Part shown: piece by piece, positions 46,333 to 55,455 of the stretch
Layout: every line of letters begins with the position of its first letter
Numbering within the stretch: the stretch's first letter is position 1
NCBI GenBank assembly: GCA_944325835.1
Contig: CALVBO010000005.1
Span: forward strand, 88,579 to 152,578
From: Candidatus Gastranaerophilales bacterium
GTDB lineage: Bacteria; Cyanobacteriota; Vampirovibrionia; Gastranaerophilales; Gastranaerophilaceae
DNA: 64,000 nucleotides
Direction: 5' to 3'
The notes under the pieces: model-generated
The model's input: the letters and a program-made list of their open reading frames with translations, nothing else
Told to the model about the DNA's origin: nothing
Database searches by the model: none
Position numbers and translations under genes: made by a program

Positions 46333-46932
46333 ATGGCAAATTTTATAACAATTTTCAGAGTATTTTTAATGTTTATCGCAGTGTATTTGATTATAGCACT
46401 GCCGCAGAGCGTTGCCGCATACGTTTGGGCGCTTGTCCTGACAATTCTGGCGTTTGCTCTTGACGGGGTTGACGGCTGGGTCGCTAGAAAATTCCATGAA
46501 GAATCAAAACTCGGCGCGCTTTTAGATATTATGAGCGATAGAATTGTTGAAAACACTTACTGGATTCTCTTTGCTGTTCAGGGTTGGTTGTCGATTTTGT
46601 TCCCGCTCATTGCGATTACAAGGGGATTTATCACAGACACTATCAGAAGCGCTGCTATGGAAAAAGGTTTTACACCGTTCGGAATGCAGCAAAATCCGGT
46701 TTGTAAATTTATTACCGGCTCAAGATTTATGAGAATAAGCTATGCGGTTGCAAAAGTCGTTGCATTTATTGTAATTGTTGCCTCTAAAATTCCGGGGCTT
46801 CCGCACGCAGATATCGTTTTTGAAGTCGGCTACTGGCTTGCGGTTATTGCGATTGTGTTCTGTGTAGTGCGCGGGCTGCCGGTTGTGATAGAAGCTAAAG
46901 CTGTTCTAAGTGAAGGCAAAGGATCAATGTAA
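46333..46932 (+). CDS. CDP-alcohol phosphatidyltransferase
   Basis: The 199-residue membrane protein has the family motif D-G-x2-A-R-x8-G-x3-D-x3-D (DGVDGWVARKFHEESKLGAL, then DIMSD). These enzymes transfer a phosphatidyl group from CDP-diacylglycerol to an alcohol. It could be PgsA-like, but the specific acceptor cannot be read from the sequence. It follows the oxidoreductase by about 55 bases. Confidence 0.88.
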   Translation: MANFITIFRVFLMFIAVYLIIALPQSVAAYVWALVLTILAFALDGVDGWVARKFHEESKLGALLDIMSDRIVENTYWILFAVQGWLSILFPLIAITRGFITDTIRSAAMEKGFTPFGMQQNPVCKFITGSRFMRISYAVAKVVAFIVIVASKIPGLPHADIVFEVGYWLAVIAIVFCVVRGLPVVIEAKAVLSEGKGSM

Positions 46933-46972
46933 TACGTTGAAAGTATAATGCTGACGTTGGATGAATGGAAAA

Positions 46973-47422
46973 ATGAGTAAGTTAAACATTGTTTTATACG
47001 AACCTGAAATCCCGCAAAATACCGGAAATATTGCGCGTCTTTGCGCGTGCACCGGCTCAAGCCTTTATCTTGTCGGAAAATTAGGCTTCGCTCTCACTGA
47101 TAAATACACAAAGCGCGCCGGCATGGATTACTGGCAAAGTGTTGACCTTCATAGGGTTAATTCCATGGATGAATTGTTTGAAGCGAATAAAGGTGCTAAC
47201 TTTTATTATCTGACAACCAAGACAAAACGAAAATATACTGATGTCAAATTTCAGGAGGGCGATTTTATTGTTTTCGGGCCGGAATCAAGAGGGCTTCCTG
47301 AAAAATATGTTACTGATAAAAACGCGCTTACAATCCCGATGGTTGAGGGGCAAAGAAGCTTAAATCTTTCCAATTCCGTTGCGATTGTTGCATACGAGGT
47401 AATAAGACAAAATGGAATTTAA
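46973..47422 (+). CDS. trmL: tRNA (cytidine(34)-2'-O)-methyltransferase
   Basis: The 149-residue SPOUT enzyme has all three TrmL motifs: EPEIPQNTGNIARLCACTG, VFGPESRGLPE and IPMVEGQRSLNLSNSVAIV. It methylates the wobble base of certain leucine tRNAs. An ATG four codons earlier (46961) is also possible. The gene overlaps the next one by 11 bases. Confidence 0.94.
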   Translation: MSKLNIVLYEPEIPQNTGNIARLCACTGSSLYLVGKLGFALTDKYTKRAGMDYWQSVDLHRVNSMDELFEANKGANFYYLTTKTKRKYTDVKFQEGDFIVFGPESRGLPEKYVTDKNALTIPMVEGQRSLNLSNSVAIVAYEVIRQNGI

Positions 47423-48218
47423 ACTTCCGTTGCGCGAGGAAAATTCGCATAAAGGCACTTTTGGTAAAGTCTTGAATATTTCCGGTTCAAAATATATGCC
47501 GGGAGCTGCGCTCATTTCTTCTATGGCCGCTTTAAAATCAGGCTGCGGTTATGTTTTTCTTGCAACGGATGAAAGTGTTATGAACTGCGGTTCGTGGCAA
47601 ACAGCGCCGATAGTTTTTGCGCATACGGCTTCGATTGCGGAGCATTTGAAAACTTCACAGGCATTGTTAATCGGCTGCGGGCTTGGAACGGATTTACGCG
47701 CCGCTGAAATCTTTAAGCGAACCTTTGATACTCAAGCTGAAATCCCGACCGTAATAGATGCAGACGGGCTGAACCTTCTTTCACAATACGGTTCAGAATG
47801 GCTTCCGGAAAACCTTATCCTTACCCCGCATCCGCTCGAGGCTTCAAGACTGCTTGGCGGAGTTGAAGTAGAGAAGATTTTAAACGACACTGTTCACTGG
47901 GCGGGTGAAATTTCACAGCGTTATAATTGTGTAACCGTTCTGAAAACTCATAATACCGTTGTAACCTCGCCTTATGGAGAAGTTTATATTAATAATACGG
48001 GAAATTCGGCAATGGCAAAAGCCGGAAGCGGGGATGTCCTTGCCGGAATTATTACGTCTTTCCTTGCACAAAAAATGGATCCGTTTGATGCTGCAACGCT
48101 AGGAGTATATCTTCACGGTCTTGCAGGGGATCTCGCGCGTGACGATTTGACAGCATACTGCGTTCTGCCCAATGACCTCATAAATTATTTGCCAATGGCA
48201 TTTAAGACACTTTTGTAA
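47412..48218 (+). CDS. nnrD: ADP/ATP-dependent NAD(P)H-hydrate dehydratase
   Basis: The 268-residue protein matches the YjeF C-terminal kinase-like domain: SHKGTFGKVLNISGSKYMPGAA, TVIDADGLNLL, ILTPHPLEASRLLG and the nucleotide-binding AKAGSGDVLAGIITSFLAQ. It repairs hydrated NAD(P)H. The epimerase (YjeF N-terminal) domain is absent here, so it must be encoded elsewhere or be missing. Confidence 0.93.
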   Translation: MEFKLPLREENSHKGTFGKVLNISGSKYMPGAALISSMAALKSGCGYVFLATDESVMNCGSWQTAPIVFAHTASIAEHLKTSQALLIGCGLGTDLRAAEIFKRTFDTQAEIPTVIDADGLNLLSQYGSEWLPENLILTPHPLEASRLLGGVEVEKILNDTVHWAGEISQRYNCVTVLKTHNTVVTSPYGEVYINNTGNSAMAKAGSGDVLAGIITSFLAQKMDPFDAATLGVYLHGLAGDLARDDLTAYCVLPNDLINYLPMAFKTLL

Positions 48219-48310
48219 CGAAATGTAAATGTTGTCTGTGTGAAAAAAGCAATAATTTCCTCTTTATATACTTTATATATATGAGAGTACTATAAGAGAG
48301 GTATAAAGCT

Positions 48311-48868
48311 ATGGGCGGCAGTTTCATATTCCGTAGTTCCGGTGCGAGATCACCATTCGGAAGTGCCTATGTTTCAGGTTCATACAGCGGCAACAGAGCT
48401 TACTGGGCAGGAACAGGCGGCGGTGTAAAATCGAATACCTTTATCTCCGTAAAAAATTATAATTACGGGGGCGGTTGTCATAGCGGCGGCATTTTTGGCG
48501 CTCCTTACGGCGGTTATTATGGCGGCGGATGCTGCGGCGGTGGTGGAATTAGCTCCAAAGGCGCATGGTGGGCACTCGGTATCGGCGCTGGCGTCGGATT
48601 GCTGGCAAGCCCTCTTGGCGGACCGATTTTCCGCGGTATAGGTAAAGCGGCCTCATGGACTTGGAATAAAGCTATTAAACCGGCTGCGACCTGGACGTGG
48701 AATAGCGTGCTTAAGCCGGCCGGAAAGGCTATCTGGAAAGGTTTATCCTGGACCGGTAAACAGATTGGTAATACCTTCGCATATATTGGCAAGGGCTTTG
48801 CTAACTGGTTCACAGGTCACAAATGGAGCGAAAATAACGAGTGGGATAAATGCCACGCAAATAAATAA
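48311..48868 (+). CDS. Glycine-rich protein with Trp/Lys repeats
   Basis: The first 80 residues are rich in Gly, Ser, Tyr and Cys (GGYYGGGCCGGGG). A small hydrophobic segment (WWALGIGAGVGLLASPLGG) follows. The tail has repeats of the type W-x-W-N-K-A-I-K-P (AASWTWNKAIKPAATWTWNS). I do not recognise a family. A good GAGAGG site precedes the ATG. Confidence 0.7.
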   Translation: MGGSFIFRSSGARSPFGSAYVSGSYSGNRAYWAGTGGGVKSNTFISVKNYNYGGGCHSGGIFGAPYGGYYGGGCCGGGGISSKGAWWALGIGAGVGLLASPLGGPIFRGIGKAASWTWNKAIKPAATWTWNSVLKPAGKAIWKGLSWTGKQIGNTFAYIGKGFANWFTGHKWSENNEWDKCHANK

Positions 48869-48890
48869 AATAAAGGAAACATTATATATA

Positions 48891-48920
48891 AAAAAGGAGT
48901 CAATTAAGACTCCTTTTTTT
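48891..48920. terminator. Terminator between glycine-rich gene and ftsH
   Basis: The stem aaaaaggagtc / gactccttttt has a T-run. It stands between convergent genes and can act in both directions. Confidence 0.85.
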
Positions 48921-48981
48921 CTCTGGATTGCCGCGTCACTCACGCTGTTCGTTCCTCGCAATGACGTTATGCTGAAATTAA

Positions 48982-50883
48982 CTATCTGTTTTCCTCAACT
49001 CTTTTCATAATCTCATCGAATTCTTTTTCGTCGATAGTTTCTTTTTCAAGAAGTTCTTTGGAGATTTCTTCTAACATATCGCGGTTTTCGGTGAGGAGTT
49101 GTTTTGCGAGGTTGTATCTTTCGTCGATAATATGTTTAATTTCTTCATCAATTTCATAGGCGACCTGTTCGGAGTAATCTCTCTGGTGGCCGAAATCTCG
49201 GCCCATAAAGACATTTTCCTGATTTTTGCCGTATGTCATATTTCCGAGCTTATCTGACATACCCCAGGCTGTAACCATTTTGCGTGCGAGGTTTGTGACT
49301 GTTGAAAGATCTTGTGAAGCGCCTGTGCTGACGTTATCTTTTCCGTAGACGATTTCTTCCGCTGCACGGCCGCCGAGGGATACGGTAATTTGTGCCAGAA
49401 GCTGTGATTTGCTTGTGTGAACTTTTTCATCTTTAGGACGTGTCCAGGTAATACCCAATGCGTAACCGCGCGGAATGATTGAAACTTTGTGAAGTTCGTT
49501 GGAATCTTTTACAAGTTTTGCGATTAACGCGTGTCCGACTTCGTGGTAAGAGGTTAACTCTTTATCCTGCTCGGTCATAACCTTGCTTTTCTTTTCGATA
49601 CCGGCGATTACTCTGTCGATTGAAGCATCAATATCTTCCATTTCGATTTGGGATTTATTATTTCTTGCCGCAAGCAAAGCCGCTTCGTTAAGCAGGTTTT
49701 GAAGATCAGCGCCGGTGAAGCCCGGTGTGCGTTTTGCAAGAATTTTTAAATCCACATCCGGTGAAATTTGTTTATTCTTTGCATGAACTCTCAGAATTTG
49801 TTCTCTGCCCTTGACGTCCGGAGCATTAATATAAATTTGTCTGTCAAATCTTCCCGGTCTGAGCAGAGCATTATCAAGGATATCAGGTCTGTTTGTCGCA
49901 GCGATAACGATAATATTTGTTGTTTCATCAAACCCGTCCATTTCAACGAGTAACTGGTTAAGGGTTTGTTCACGTTCATCGTGTCCGCCGCCAAGTCCGG
50001 CACCGCGTTGACGTCCTACCGCATCAATTTCATCTATAAATATAATGCAAGGCTGGTGTTTTTTTGCCTGTTCAAAAAGGTCACGAACACGGCTTGCACC
50101 GACACCGACGAACATTTCCACGAAATCCGAACCGCTGATTGAGAAGAACGGAACGCCTGCTTCACCCGCAACGGCTTTTGCCATTAAGGTTTTACCTGTA
50201 CCCGGAGGGCCTACAAGAAGTACGCCTTTTGGAATTTTTGCGCCCAATTTAATATATTTTGAACCGTTTTTTAGAAAGTCAACGATTTCTTCAAGTTCTT
50301 TTTTCTCTTCGTCAATGCCCGCAACGTTTTGGAAGGTTGTTTTCACCTTGCTGTCCAGAAGCATTTTGGCTTTGCTTTTGCCAAATGACATAGCCTGAGA
50401 ACCGCCGGCTTGAATACTTTTTATCATAATAAGTATAAAAATAAAGAATAAAAGCGGAATTAATAATGAGCCGAAAAGATTTAAAATCTGGCCGGATTCA
50501 CTTGGTTTTAAAACTGAGAATTCAACGCCGGCTTCTTCAATTTTTTGAGTCAATGTCGGATCGTCAGGCGTCAAAACCTTGTATCTTAATTGAGGTTTGC
50601 GTTTTTCAGGTGTTGTCGTTAAAAACGGGTTAATAATATCGTTTGACTGAGTTTCCGGCACTGTTGCCTCTACCGTCTGCGGCTGCTCAACAGGTACTGC
50701 AATCAGAAAATCGTCTGCTTTTTCAATTGATTTAAATTCTTTATTTGCGAGTTTTTCCAGAAATGCAGAGTAGGTGAGTTCTTTTGTTGTGGTTGTCGGC
50801 CCCGCCATTAAAATGGACGAAACAAAGACCATAACGAGAATTCCTAAGATTATATACATCCCTGTTGATTGATTTTTGTTCAT
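48982..50883 (-). CDS. ftsH: ATP-dependent zinc metalloprotease FtsH
   Basis: The 633-residue membrane protease has two N-terminal helices around a periplasmic domain of about 110 residues. The AAA domain has Walker [20 protein letters not shown], Walker [16 protein letters not shown] and the arginine-finger region RPGRFDRQI; the zinc peptidase motif is HEVGH in [15 protein letters not shown]. It degrades misfolded membrane proteins. The SPFH protein encoded at 41058 belongs to a family that regulates FtsH in other bacteria. Confidence 0.97.
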   Translation of the reverse strand: MNKNQSTGMYIILGILVMVFVSSILMAGPTTTTKELTYSAFLEKLANKEFKSIEKADDFLIAVPVEQPQTVEATVPETQSNDIINPFLTTTPEKRKPQLRYKVLTPDDPTLTQKIEEAGVEFSVLKPSESGQILNLFGSLLIPLLFFIFILIMIKSIQAGGSQAMSFGKSKAKMLLDSKVKTTFQNVAGIDEEKKELEEIVDFLKNGSKYIKLGAKIPKGVLLVGPPGTGKTLMAKAVAGEAGVPFFSISGSDFVEMFVGVGASRVRDLFEQAKKHQPCIIFIDEIDAVGRQRGAGLGGGHDEREQTLNQLLVEMDGFDETTNIIVIAATNRPDILDNALLRPGRFDRQIYINAPDVKGREQILRVHAKNKQISPDVDLKILAKRTPGFTGADLQNLLNEAALLAARNNKSQIEMEDIDASIDRVIAGIEKKSKVMTEQDKELTSYHEVGHALIAKLVKDSNELHKVSIIPRGYALGITWTRPKDEKVHTSKSQLLAQITVSLGGRAAEEIVYGKDNVSTGASQDLSTVTNLARKMVTAWGMSDKLGNMTYGKNQENVFMGRDFGHQRDYSEQVAYEIDEEIKHIIDERYNLAKQLLTENRDMLEEISKELLEKETIDEKEFDEIMKRVEENR

Positions 50884-51017
50884 TATTATCCCTCATCTTA
50901 CCTTATACTAATTCCGCCCCGCCACGCGAGAGGGTGGACATGTAATATTATATTAAAAAATAAGTAAAAATGGAATAGGCAGCTTTAATAAATTTACTTT
51001 TGGGATAGAATATTGCT

Positions 51018-51296
51018 ATGGGAAAGAAGTTTAAGAAGTTATTTTCTAATTTATGTTGTTCATATTGTAAGAATGACATTAATCGTGATGCGTTCACTGT
51101 TGTTCGTAAGGAAAAGGGGGCGAACGTTGTCAGAATGGTATGTCCTAAATGCGGTAAGGATTTCGGGCTTGGAATTTTAAAGATACACGAAGGTGTCGGC
51201 CAGCCGCACGAACCGCTTGAGATTGTTCAGGGTGCGGAGCCGATAACGCTTGATGAAGTGTTGGATGTGCACAAATATCTGCACGGTCTTGACTAA
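51018..51296 (+). CDS. Small zinc-ribbon protein
   Basis: The 92-residue protein has two CxxC pairs (CCSYCKND and CPKCGKDF), which could form a zinc ribbon, followed by an acidic tail. The family is not recognised. Its stop codon (GAC TAA) overlaps the -35 box of the prepilin D promoter. Confidence 0.7.
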   Translation: MGKKFKKLFSNLCCSYCKNDINRDAFTVVRKEKGANVVRMVCPKCGKDFGLGILKIHEGVGQPHEPLEIVQGAEPITLDEVLDVHKYLHGLD

Positions 51297-51317
51297 TCCT
51301 AAAACATGTTACATAAT
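51289..51317 (+). promoter_or_regulatory. Promoter of prepilin D
   Basis: TTGACT (51289-51294), 17 bp, CATAAT (51312-51317), within the shared string ttgactaat..taaaacatg.tacataat. The leader is short (28 bases to the ATG) and lacks the GGCAATAAG repeats. Confidence 0.8.
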
Positions 51318-51345
51318 AAATATATAAAATGAAAGGATAGAAAAA

Positions 51346-52383
51346 ATGAACAAAAGAAGAAAAGTATTAGCTTTTACGGGGGGGGGGGGGAGCTTCCTTA
51401 ACCGACTGAATGATTTTAGAGCCTTTACAATGGCGGAAATTCTGTTATCTCTAACAATTATTGGCGTGGTTGCAGCGATAACGCTTCCGTCACTCACGGG
51501 CAATATTAACGAACGTACATGGAATACACAGAGAAAAGCGCTTTATGCAAGATTTTCACAGGCGATAGCCCTGATGCCTGCGGTGAATGGTTATGGAACC
51601 CTGAAAGAAAGTACTGATAGCGCAACCGGTTCAACGTCAATAGAAGATACTGCGGCAGAAACCTTTATAACCGCAGGGCTTTCTAAGGTTCTTAAGATAA
51701 ATAATATTTGTGATAGCGAACACCTTGAGGATTGCGGAATTACTTCAAAACTAACCACGCTTGATGCAAGTCAGATTAATTTACCAAAAACTATTGGGGA
51801 ATTAAATTCGGCTTTTACTTCGGCTCTAGACGGCAGAGCGGACGTTACCTGCGCTTATAGTGCACTGGATACTAAAGCCGCAGCGTTTGAAACCGCTAAC
51901 GGTGAAAGCATTGTCACTTACTATAACCCAAATTGTCAGCCTGATATGAATGAAACAGAAACTTTTTATGTACAGCCTAAGATTTGCGCACATTTTGTCT
52001 ATGATTTGAACGGAACTAAAGGCCCGAATACTGTTAATAAAGATATCGGCTTTTTAACCGTAATTTATCCTACGGACAGTGTTGTGGTTTCTCCCTATGT
52101 CCATCCGCAGGATGCTTCAGCTTCGGTGTCTTATGACGATGCCGCGCGTGCTTGCACGAATCAGGATCCGGAATACAGAATGCCGAATCGTTATGAATTG
52201 ATGTCAATGTTTGCATCTCGCTATTTGATAGGCGCCAACCGCTTCGGTTCAGGCTATAATACCTCTTCTTTGATGCAGCACCAAAATCAAGTGCTTGCCT
52301 GGAGATTGTATACTCAGCCCGGAACTATGAGCCCTGCATTTAAAAGTATCGAGTACAAGCTCAGGTGTGTTAGACGGGATTGA
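51346..52383 (+). CDS. Prepilin-like protein D, poly-G phase-variable gene, in frame
   Basis: The 345-residue protein starts MNKRRKVLAFTGGGGS, with the glycines encoded by 13 G. Its leader to AFTMAEILLSLTIIG is short (about 26 residues) and has no REP element. The core has the shared DLNGTKGPN, paired cysteines and a lectin-like C-terminus (YRMPNRYEL, then LAWRLYTQ, ending RCVRRD). It is the in-frame control that shows how the poly-G start joins the prepilin domain in B, C and E. Likely a type IV pilus-associated adhesin. Confidence 0.88.
   Translation: MNKRRKVLAFTGGGGSFLNRLNDFRAFTMAEILLSLTIIGVVAAITLPSLTGNINERTWNTQRKALYARFSQAIALMPAVNGYGTLKESTDSATGSTSIEDTAAETFITAGLSKVLKINNICDSEHLEDCGITSKLTTLDASQINLPKTIGELNSAFTSALDGRADVTCAYSALDTKAAAFETANGESIVTYYNPNCQPDMNETETFYVQPKICAHFVYDLNGTKGPNTVNKDIGFLTVIYPTDSVVVSPYVHPQDASASVSYDDAARACTNQDPEYRMPNRYELMSMFASRYLIGANRFGSGYNTSSLMQHQNQVLAWRLYTQPGTMSPAFKSIEYKLRCVRRD
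51378..51390 (+). repeat. Poly-G tract, 13 G (prepilin D)
   Basis: A run of 13 G (ACG plus four GGG codons, then AGC), in frame. Confidence 0.95.
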
Positions 52384-52389
52384 TTGCGT

Positions 52390-52419
52390 AAGCGGGAATA
52401 TTTTTATTCCCGCTTTTTA
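52390..52419 (+). terminator. Terminator after prepilin D
   Basis: The stem aagcgggaata / tattcccgctt is followed by T residues. Confidence 0.85.
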
Positions 52420-52469
52420 TTACCGTCGGGCGGCTTGATTTTTTTTAATACATAATTATATATTTATGT

Positions 52470-53513
52470 ATGAAGAACAATTATTACGAAACTCTTGGTG
52501 TTACTCCCGACAGTGATATGCGCGAAATTAAAACCGCATACCGCAATCTTGCGCGTAAATATCATCCGGATATGGCCGAGGGAAATATTAATAAATTCAA
52601 AGAGATAAATGAAGCCTACGAAACGCTTTCCAACGAGCGCAAACGTATGCAATACAATATGCTTTTCGGCTTTTACCGCAAAACTCCGCCGCCGCAAGAG
52701 CCAAAGACAGAACCAAAGAGAGAAACTTCACAAGCATCAGCGCAAAAAAAAGAAACAAAACGCGAAACCCCGCCCAAAACATCAAAATCAGAACAAAAAC
52801 GCGAAGCTAAAAAAGAAGCGCCAAAAGCTAAAAAGCCTCGTGAAGAAAAAAACTTTTTTGAAGAAATTTTTTCTTCTAAATCAGAAAAGCAAGAGCCGCA
52901 AAACGGTTCGGATTTGACTGCCGACATTAGTATTACTATATCGGAAGCCAAAAACGGCACTTCAAAAGTTGTTAATATTATCCACACAGAACAGTGTCCA
53001 AAATGCAAGGGCCGAAAATTTATTAACGGCTCCTACTGCACAGATTGCAACGGAACCGGCGAAACTTCAAAACAGCGTAAATTGACTGTTAAAATTCCGC
53101 CAAATATCAAGCACGAAACAAAACTCCGTATCAAAGGCGAGGGCAATACCGGCAAAAATGGCGGTAAAAACGGCGATTTATTCCTTATTATTAAAATTGA
53201 AAACAGCCGCAATGTCCGCTACGAAGGGCAAAACGTTTACTACAACGTACCGCTTGAACCTTATGAAGCCGTACTTGGTACAACAGTTTCGCTCAAAACT
53301 CTTGAAGGAAATATTCTTATAAAAATTCCGCCCAAAACTAAGGCCGGCCAGAAATTCCGTATCCGCCAAAATGTTAACGGCAGAAATTTCGATATTTTTG
53401 TGACCGTACATATTGAAATTCCCGCGTATTTATCGGATGATGAAATCAGGCTTTACGAAAAGCTTAAAAAATTATCTAACAACAATCTGCGCGAGAATTT
53501 TATAAATGACTAA
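52470..53513 (+). CDS. DnaJ-like co-chaperone with reduced zinc domain
   Basis: The J domain (residues 1-65) has the HPD motif in ARKYHPDMAEGN. A long Lys/Glu/Pro-rich linker follows (about 70-135). Only two CxxC-type motifs are present (CPKCKGRKF and CTDCNGTG), half of the four in a classical DnaJ. The C-terminal substrate-binding domain (VKIPPNIKHETKLRIKGEG and LIKIPPKTKAGQKFRI) is complete. It probably stimulates DnaK. The last 8 bases overlap queE. Confidence 0.88.
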   Translation: MKNNYYETLGVTPDSDMREIKTAYRNLARKYHPDMAEGNINKFKEINEAYETLSNERKRMQYNMLFGFYRKTPPPQEPKTEPKRETSQASAQKKETKRETPPKTSKSEQKREAKKEAPKAKKPREEKNFFEEIFSSKSEKQEPQNGSDLTADISITISEAKNGTSKVVNIIHTEQCPKCKGRKFINGSYCTDCNGTGETSKQRKLTVKIPPNIKHETKLRIKGEGNTGKNGGKNGDLFLIIKIENSRNVRYEGQNVYYNVPLEPYEAVLGTTVSLKTLEGNILIKIPPKTKAGQKFRIRQNVNGRNFDIFVTVHIEIPAYLSDDEIRLYEKLKKLSNNNLRENFIND

Positions 53514-54186
53514 AACTTTTGTAAAAGAATTTTTTGTTTCAATTCAGGGTGAAGGCCCTTATGTGGGCTATAAACAGTTGTTCATACGCTTTTGCCGCTG
53601 TAATTTAAAGTGTAAATACTGTGATACGGAATTCCTTGCCTCGACCGGTGCAAAAGAGTATTCGGCGCAGGAACTCTTTGACGCTGTATCCGCGCTGGAT
53701 TTGACCGGACTTCATTCGATTTCTTTGACCGGCGGTGAACCGCTTCTGGAAGCGGAGTTTTTAAAAGAATTTTTGCCGCTTGTGCGCCCCCTTGGCAGGA
53801 TTTATCTTGAAACCAACGCAACACTGCCGGAACAGTTTGAAGAAATTAAAGATCTGGTTGATATTGTTTCCGCTGATATCAAGCTTGAAAGCGCAACAGG
53901 GATAAAAGATTTGTCCGACCGGCATGATGAATTTTTTGCCGCCTGTGCGGGCAAAGAACTTTTTGCCAAAGTCGTTTTTGACAGTTCAATTACTGATGAA
54001 GAAATTTTGACAACAGCCGCGTTTGCAAAGAAATACGGGCTTGAACTGGTGCTTTCGCCCATGATGCTGGGTAACAAAATGAGTGTAACATCAGAATTTA
54101 TTTCCGCGGTGCTGGACAAATATCTCAAACACTATGACCGTGTGCGCGTAATCCCGCAGGTACATAAGTTTATCGGGGTTGAGTAA
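53506..54186 (+). CDS. queE: 7-carboxy-7-deazaguanine synthase
   Basis: The 226-residue radical SAM enzyme has Cys32, Cys36 and Cys39 (CNLKCKYCDTEF) and the N-terminal signature EFFVSIQGEGPYVGYKQLFIRF, followed by SLTGGEPLLE. It forms the deazaguanine ring for queuosine and related modified bases. Neither queD nor queC is adjacent. It overlaps the DnaJ-like gene. Confidence 0.94.
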   Translation: MTKTFVKEFFVSIQGEGPYVGYKQLFIRFCRCNLKCKYCDTEFLASTGAKEYSAQELFDAVSALDLTGLHSISLTGGEPLLEAEFLKEFLPLVRPLGRIYLETNATLPEQFEEIKDLVDIVSADIKLESATGIKDLSDRHDEFFAACAGKELFAKVVFDSSITDEEILTTAAFAKKYGLELVLSPMMLGNKMSVTSEFISAVLDKYLKHYDRVRVIPQVHKFIGVE

Positions 54187-54201
54187 GAGAAGTGGCTTTG
54201 C

Positions 54202-54319
54202 TGTCCGAGAAAGGCTCGCGATAAGGAACGTGAGCGAGCCTTTGGAGTGGCGTATTAGACAGCGCAGCCGCTAACGGCTCGCGGTTCAGCGAGGCGGTGC
54301 GGCGGAGAACTGCTTTATT
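54202..54319. repeat. Long intergenic repeat, shortened copy
   Basis: It starts tgtccgagaaaggctcgcgat, keeps gtggcgtattagacagcgcagccg, jumps to gcgaggcggtgcggcgg and ends gagaactgctttatt. The internal hairpin of the longer copies is missing. Confidence 0.8.
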
Positions 54320-54379
54320 CGCTCTGGATTGTCACGCTCCCGTTGGTCGCTCGCAATGACGTAATGATGTGAACCCGCG

Positions 54380-55294
54380 TCATAATATGCAGGCAAGTAT
54401 CATCAAAATCATTGTACCGATTTGCATTGCGGTCGACATGTTTTGCGCAAATCTGTTAGAATCATATTTGCTTGCGCTCTTTTGTGCGTTAAATGCGCTT
54501 GAAATCCTGCCGATACGCGTTTTTTCGTCCTGCTCTTCAAAACTTTCGCCAAACATACTCTGTTCTAAGCGCGCAAGGCGGTTCGACATAGGTTCGTTTT
54601 TGAAGTTCTGGTGATAAAGAGCGTTTTCAACCGTTGAAAGATTAACTTTTCTTCCAGCCATAGGAAAACTGTAAGAATCCGAGTCGTATGAACTGGAGGT
54701 TCCGCCGATTGTCATTCCGTCGTAATCTATAGGCGGCGGGTAGTAGCCTTCCGTGTGGTAGGTATCTACCGCGTTTGCAAGCTGCTGTTCAAGCCCCTGC
54801 GGGCGAACCTGTTCGCGCAAGCGATCCACACGGGTCGAAAGATCATCGGCTGCATAGTCTTTGGTGAAAACTTTTTTCTCTAACTGAGCAAGACGATCTT
54901 TGACTTTCATATTTTTAAACTCTTTATTGAAAACGCTTTTTTCAAGTTCGTTTATGACAGGGTAATCAATATTCGGATCTTCCGAGGAGAGAACTTCTTT
55001 TTCCTCTTCTTCTCTTGCAAGTGTATCCTCGCACGGTTCGATTTCCTGACCGTATAACTCAGCGCCGAGGTCTTTGTTTAGTTTTGCAATCCGTTTGTTT
55101 ATGTCGCCGTTTGAAACCGTTCCGTAAACATTTTCCTCAATACGGTTTACGCGCGATGCCTCATCCTCGTTATTGTATTCAAAACCGAAGAGGGAATTTT
55201 CGATTTTGTTCAAAATCTCCGTGTTTGATGCCGCAAATGTACACGGCGCAAACAGTAAATTCATAAAAATCAGAGTTAATAAGATTTTTTTCAT
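54380..55294 (-). CDS. Exported repeat protein
   Basis: A signal peptide (residues 1-21) is followed by about three copies of a 45-residue charged repeat. Its pattern is L-E-x3-F, then R-L-x2-L-E-x3-F-G, then R-x2-R (for example VKDRLAQLEKKVFTKDY and MSNRLARLEQSMFGESF). The C-terminus ends in a hydrophobic segment (AMQIGTMILMILACIL) that could anchor it. The function is unknown. Confidence 0.78.
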   Translation of the reverse strand: MKKILLTLIFMNLLFAPCTFAASNTEILNKIENSLFGFEYNNEDEASRVNRIEENVYGTVSNGDINKRIAKLNKDLGAELYGQEIEPCEDTLAREEEEKEVLSSEDPNIDYPVINELEKSVFNKEFKNMKVKDRLAQLEKKVFTKDYAADDLSTRVDRLREQVRPQGLEQQLANAVDTYHTEGYYPPPIDYDGMTIGGTSSSYDSDSYSFPMAGRKVNLSTVENALYHQNFKNEPMSNRLARLEQSMFGESFEEQDEKTRIGRISSAFNAQKSASKYDSNRFAQNMSTAMQIGTMILMILACIL

Positions 55295-55455
55295 AATAAC
55301 AAACCTCTCACATATTAAGGATAATGGTTGTTATTATTGAAAACTATTGCACCGCTACGCGGTTTAGATTTAGCGGAAATTAGGACTTTAATCCCGGGAA
55401 AAAAGTAGTAGATTTTTCAAAAACCTACTACTTTTGTTTATGTTAAACTCAAATT

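Noticed and set aside
48517..48813. Pro-rich ORF opposite the glycine-rich gene
   Set aside because: It is the antisense shadow of the Gly codons; it lacks a ribosome binding site and a family match.
52609..52917. Lysine-rich ORF inside the DnaJ-like gene
   Set aside because: It is an alternate frame of the charged linker of the DnaJ-like protein.
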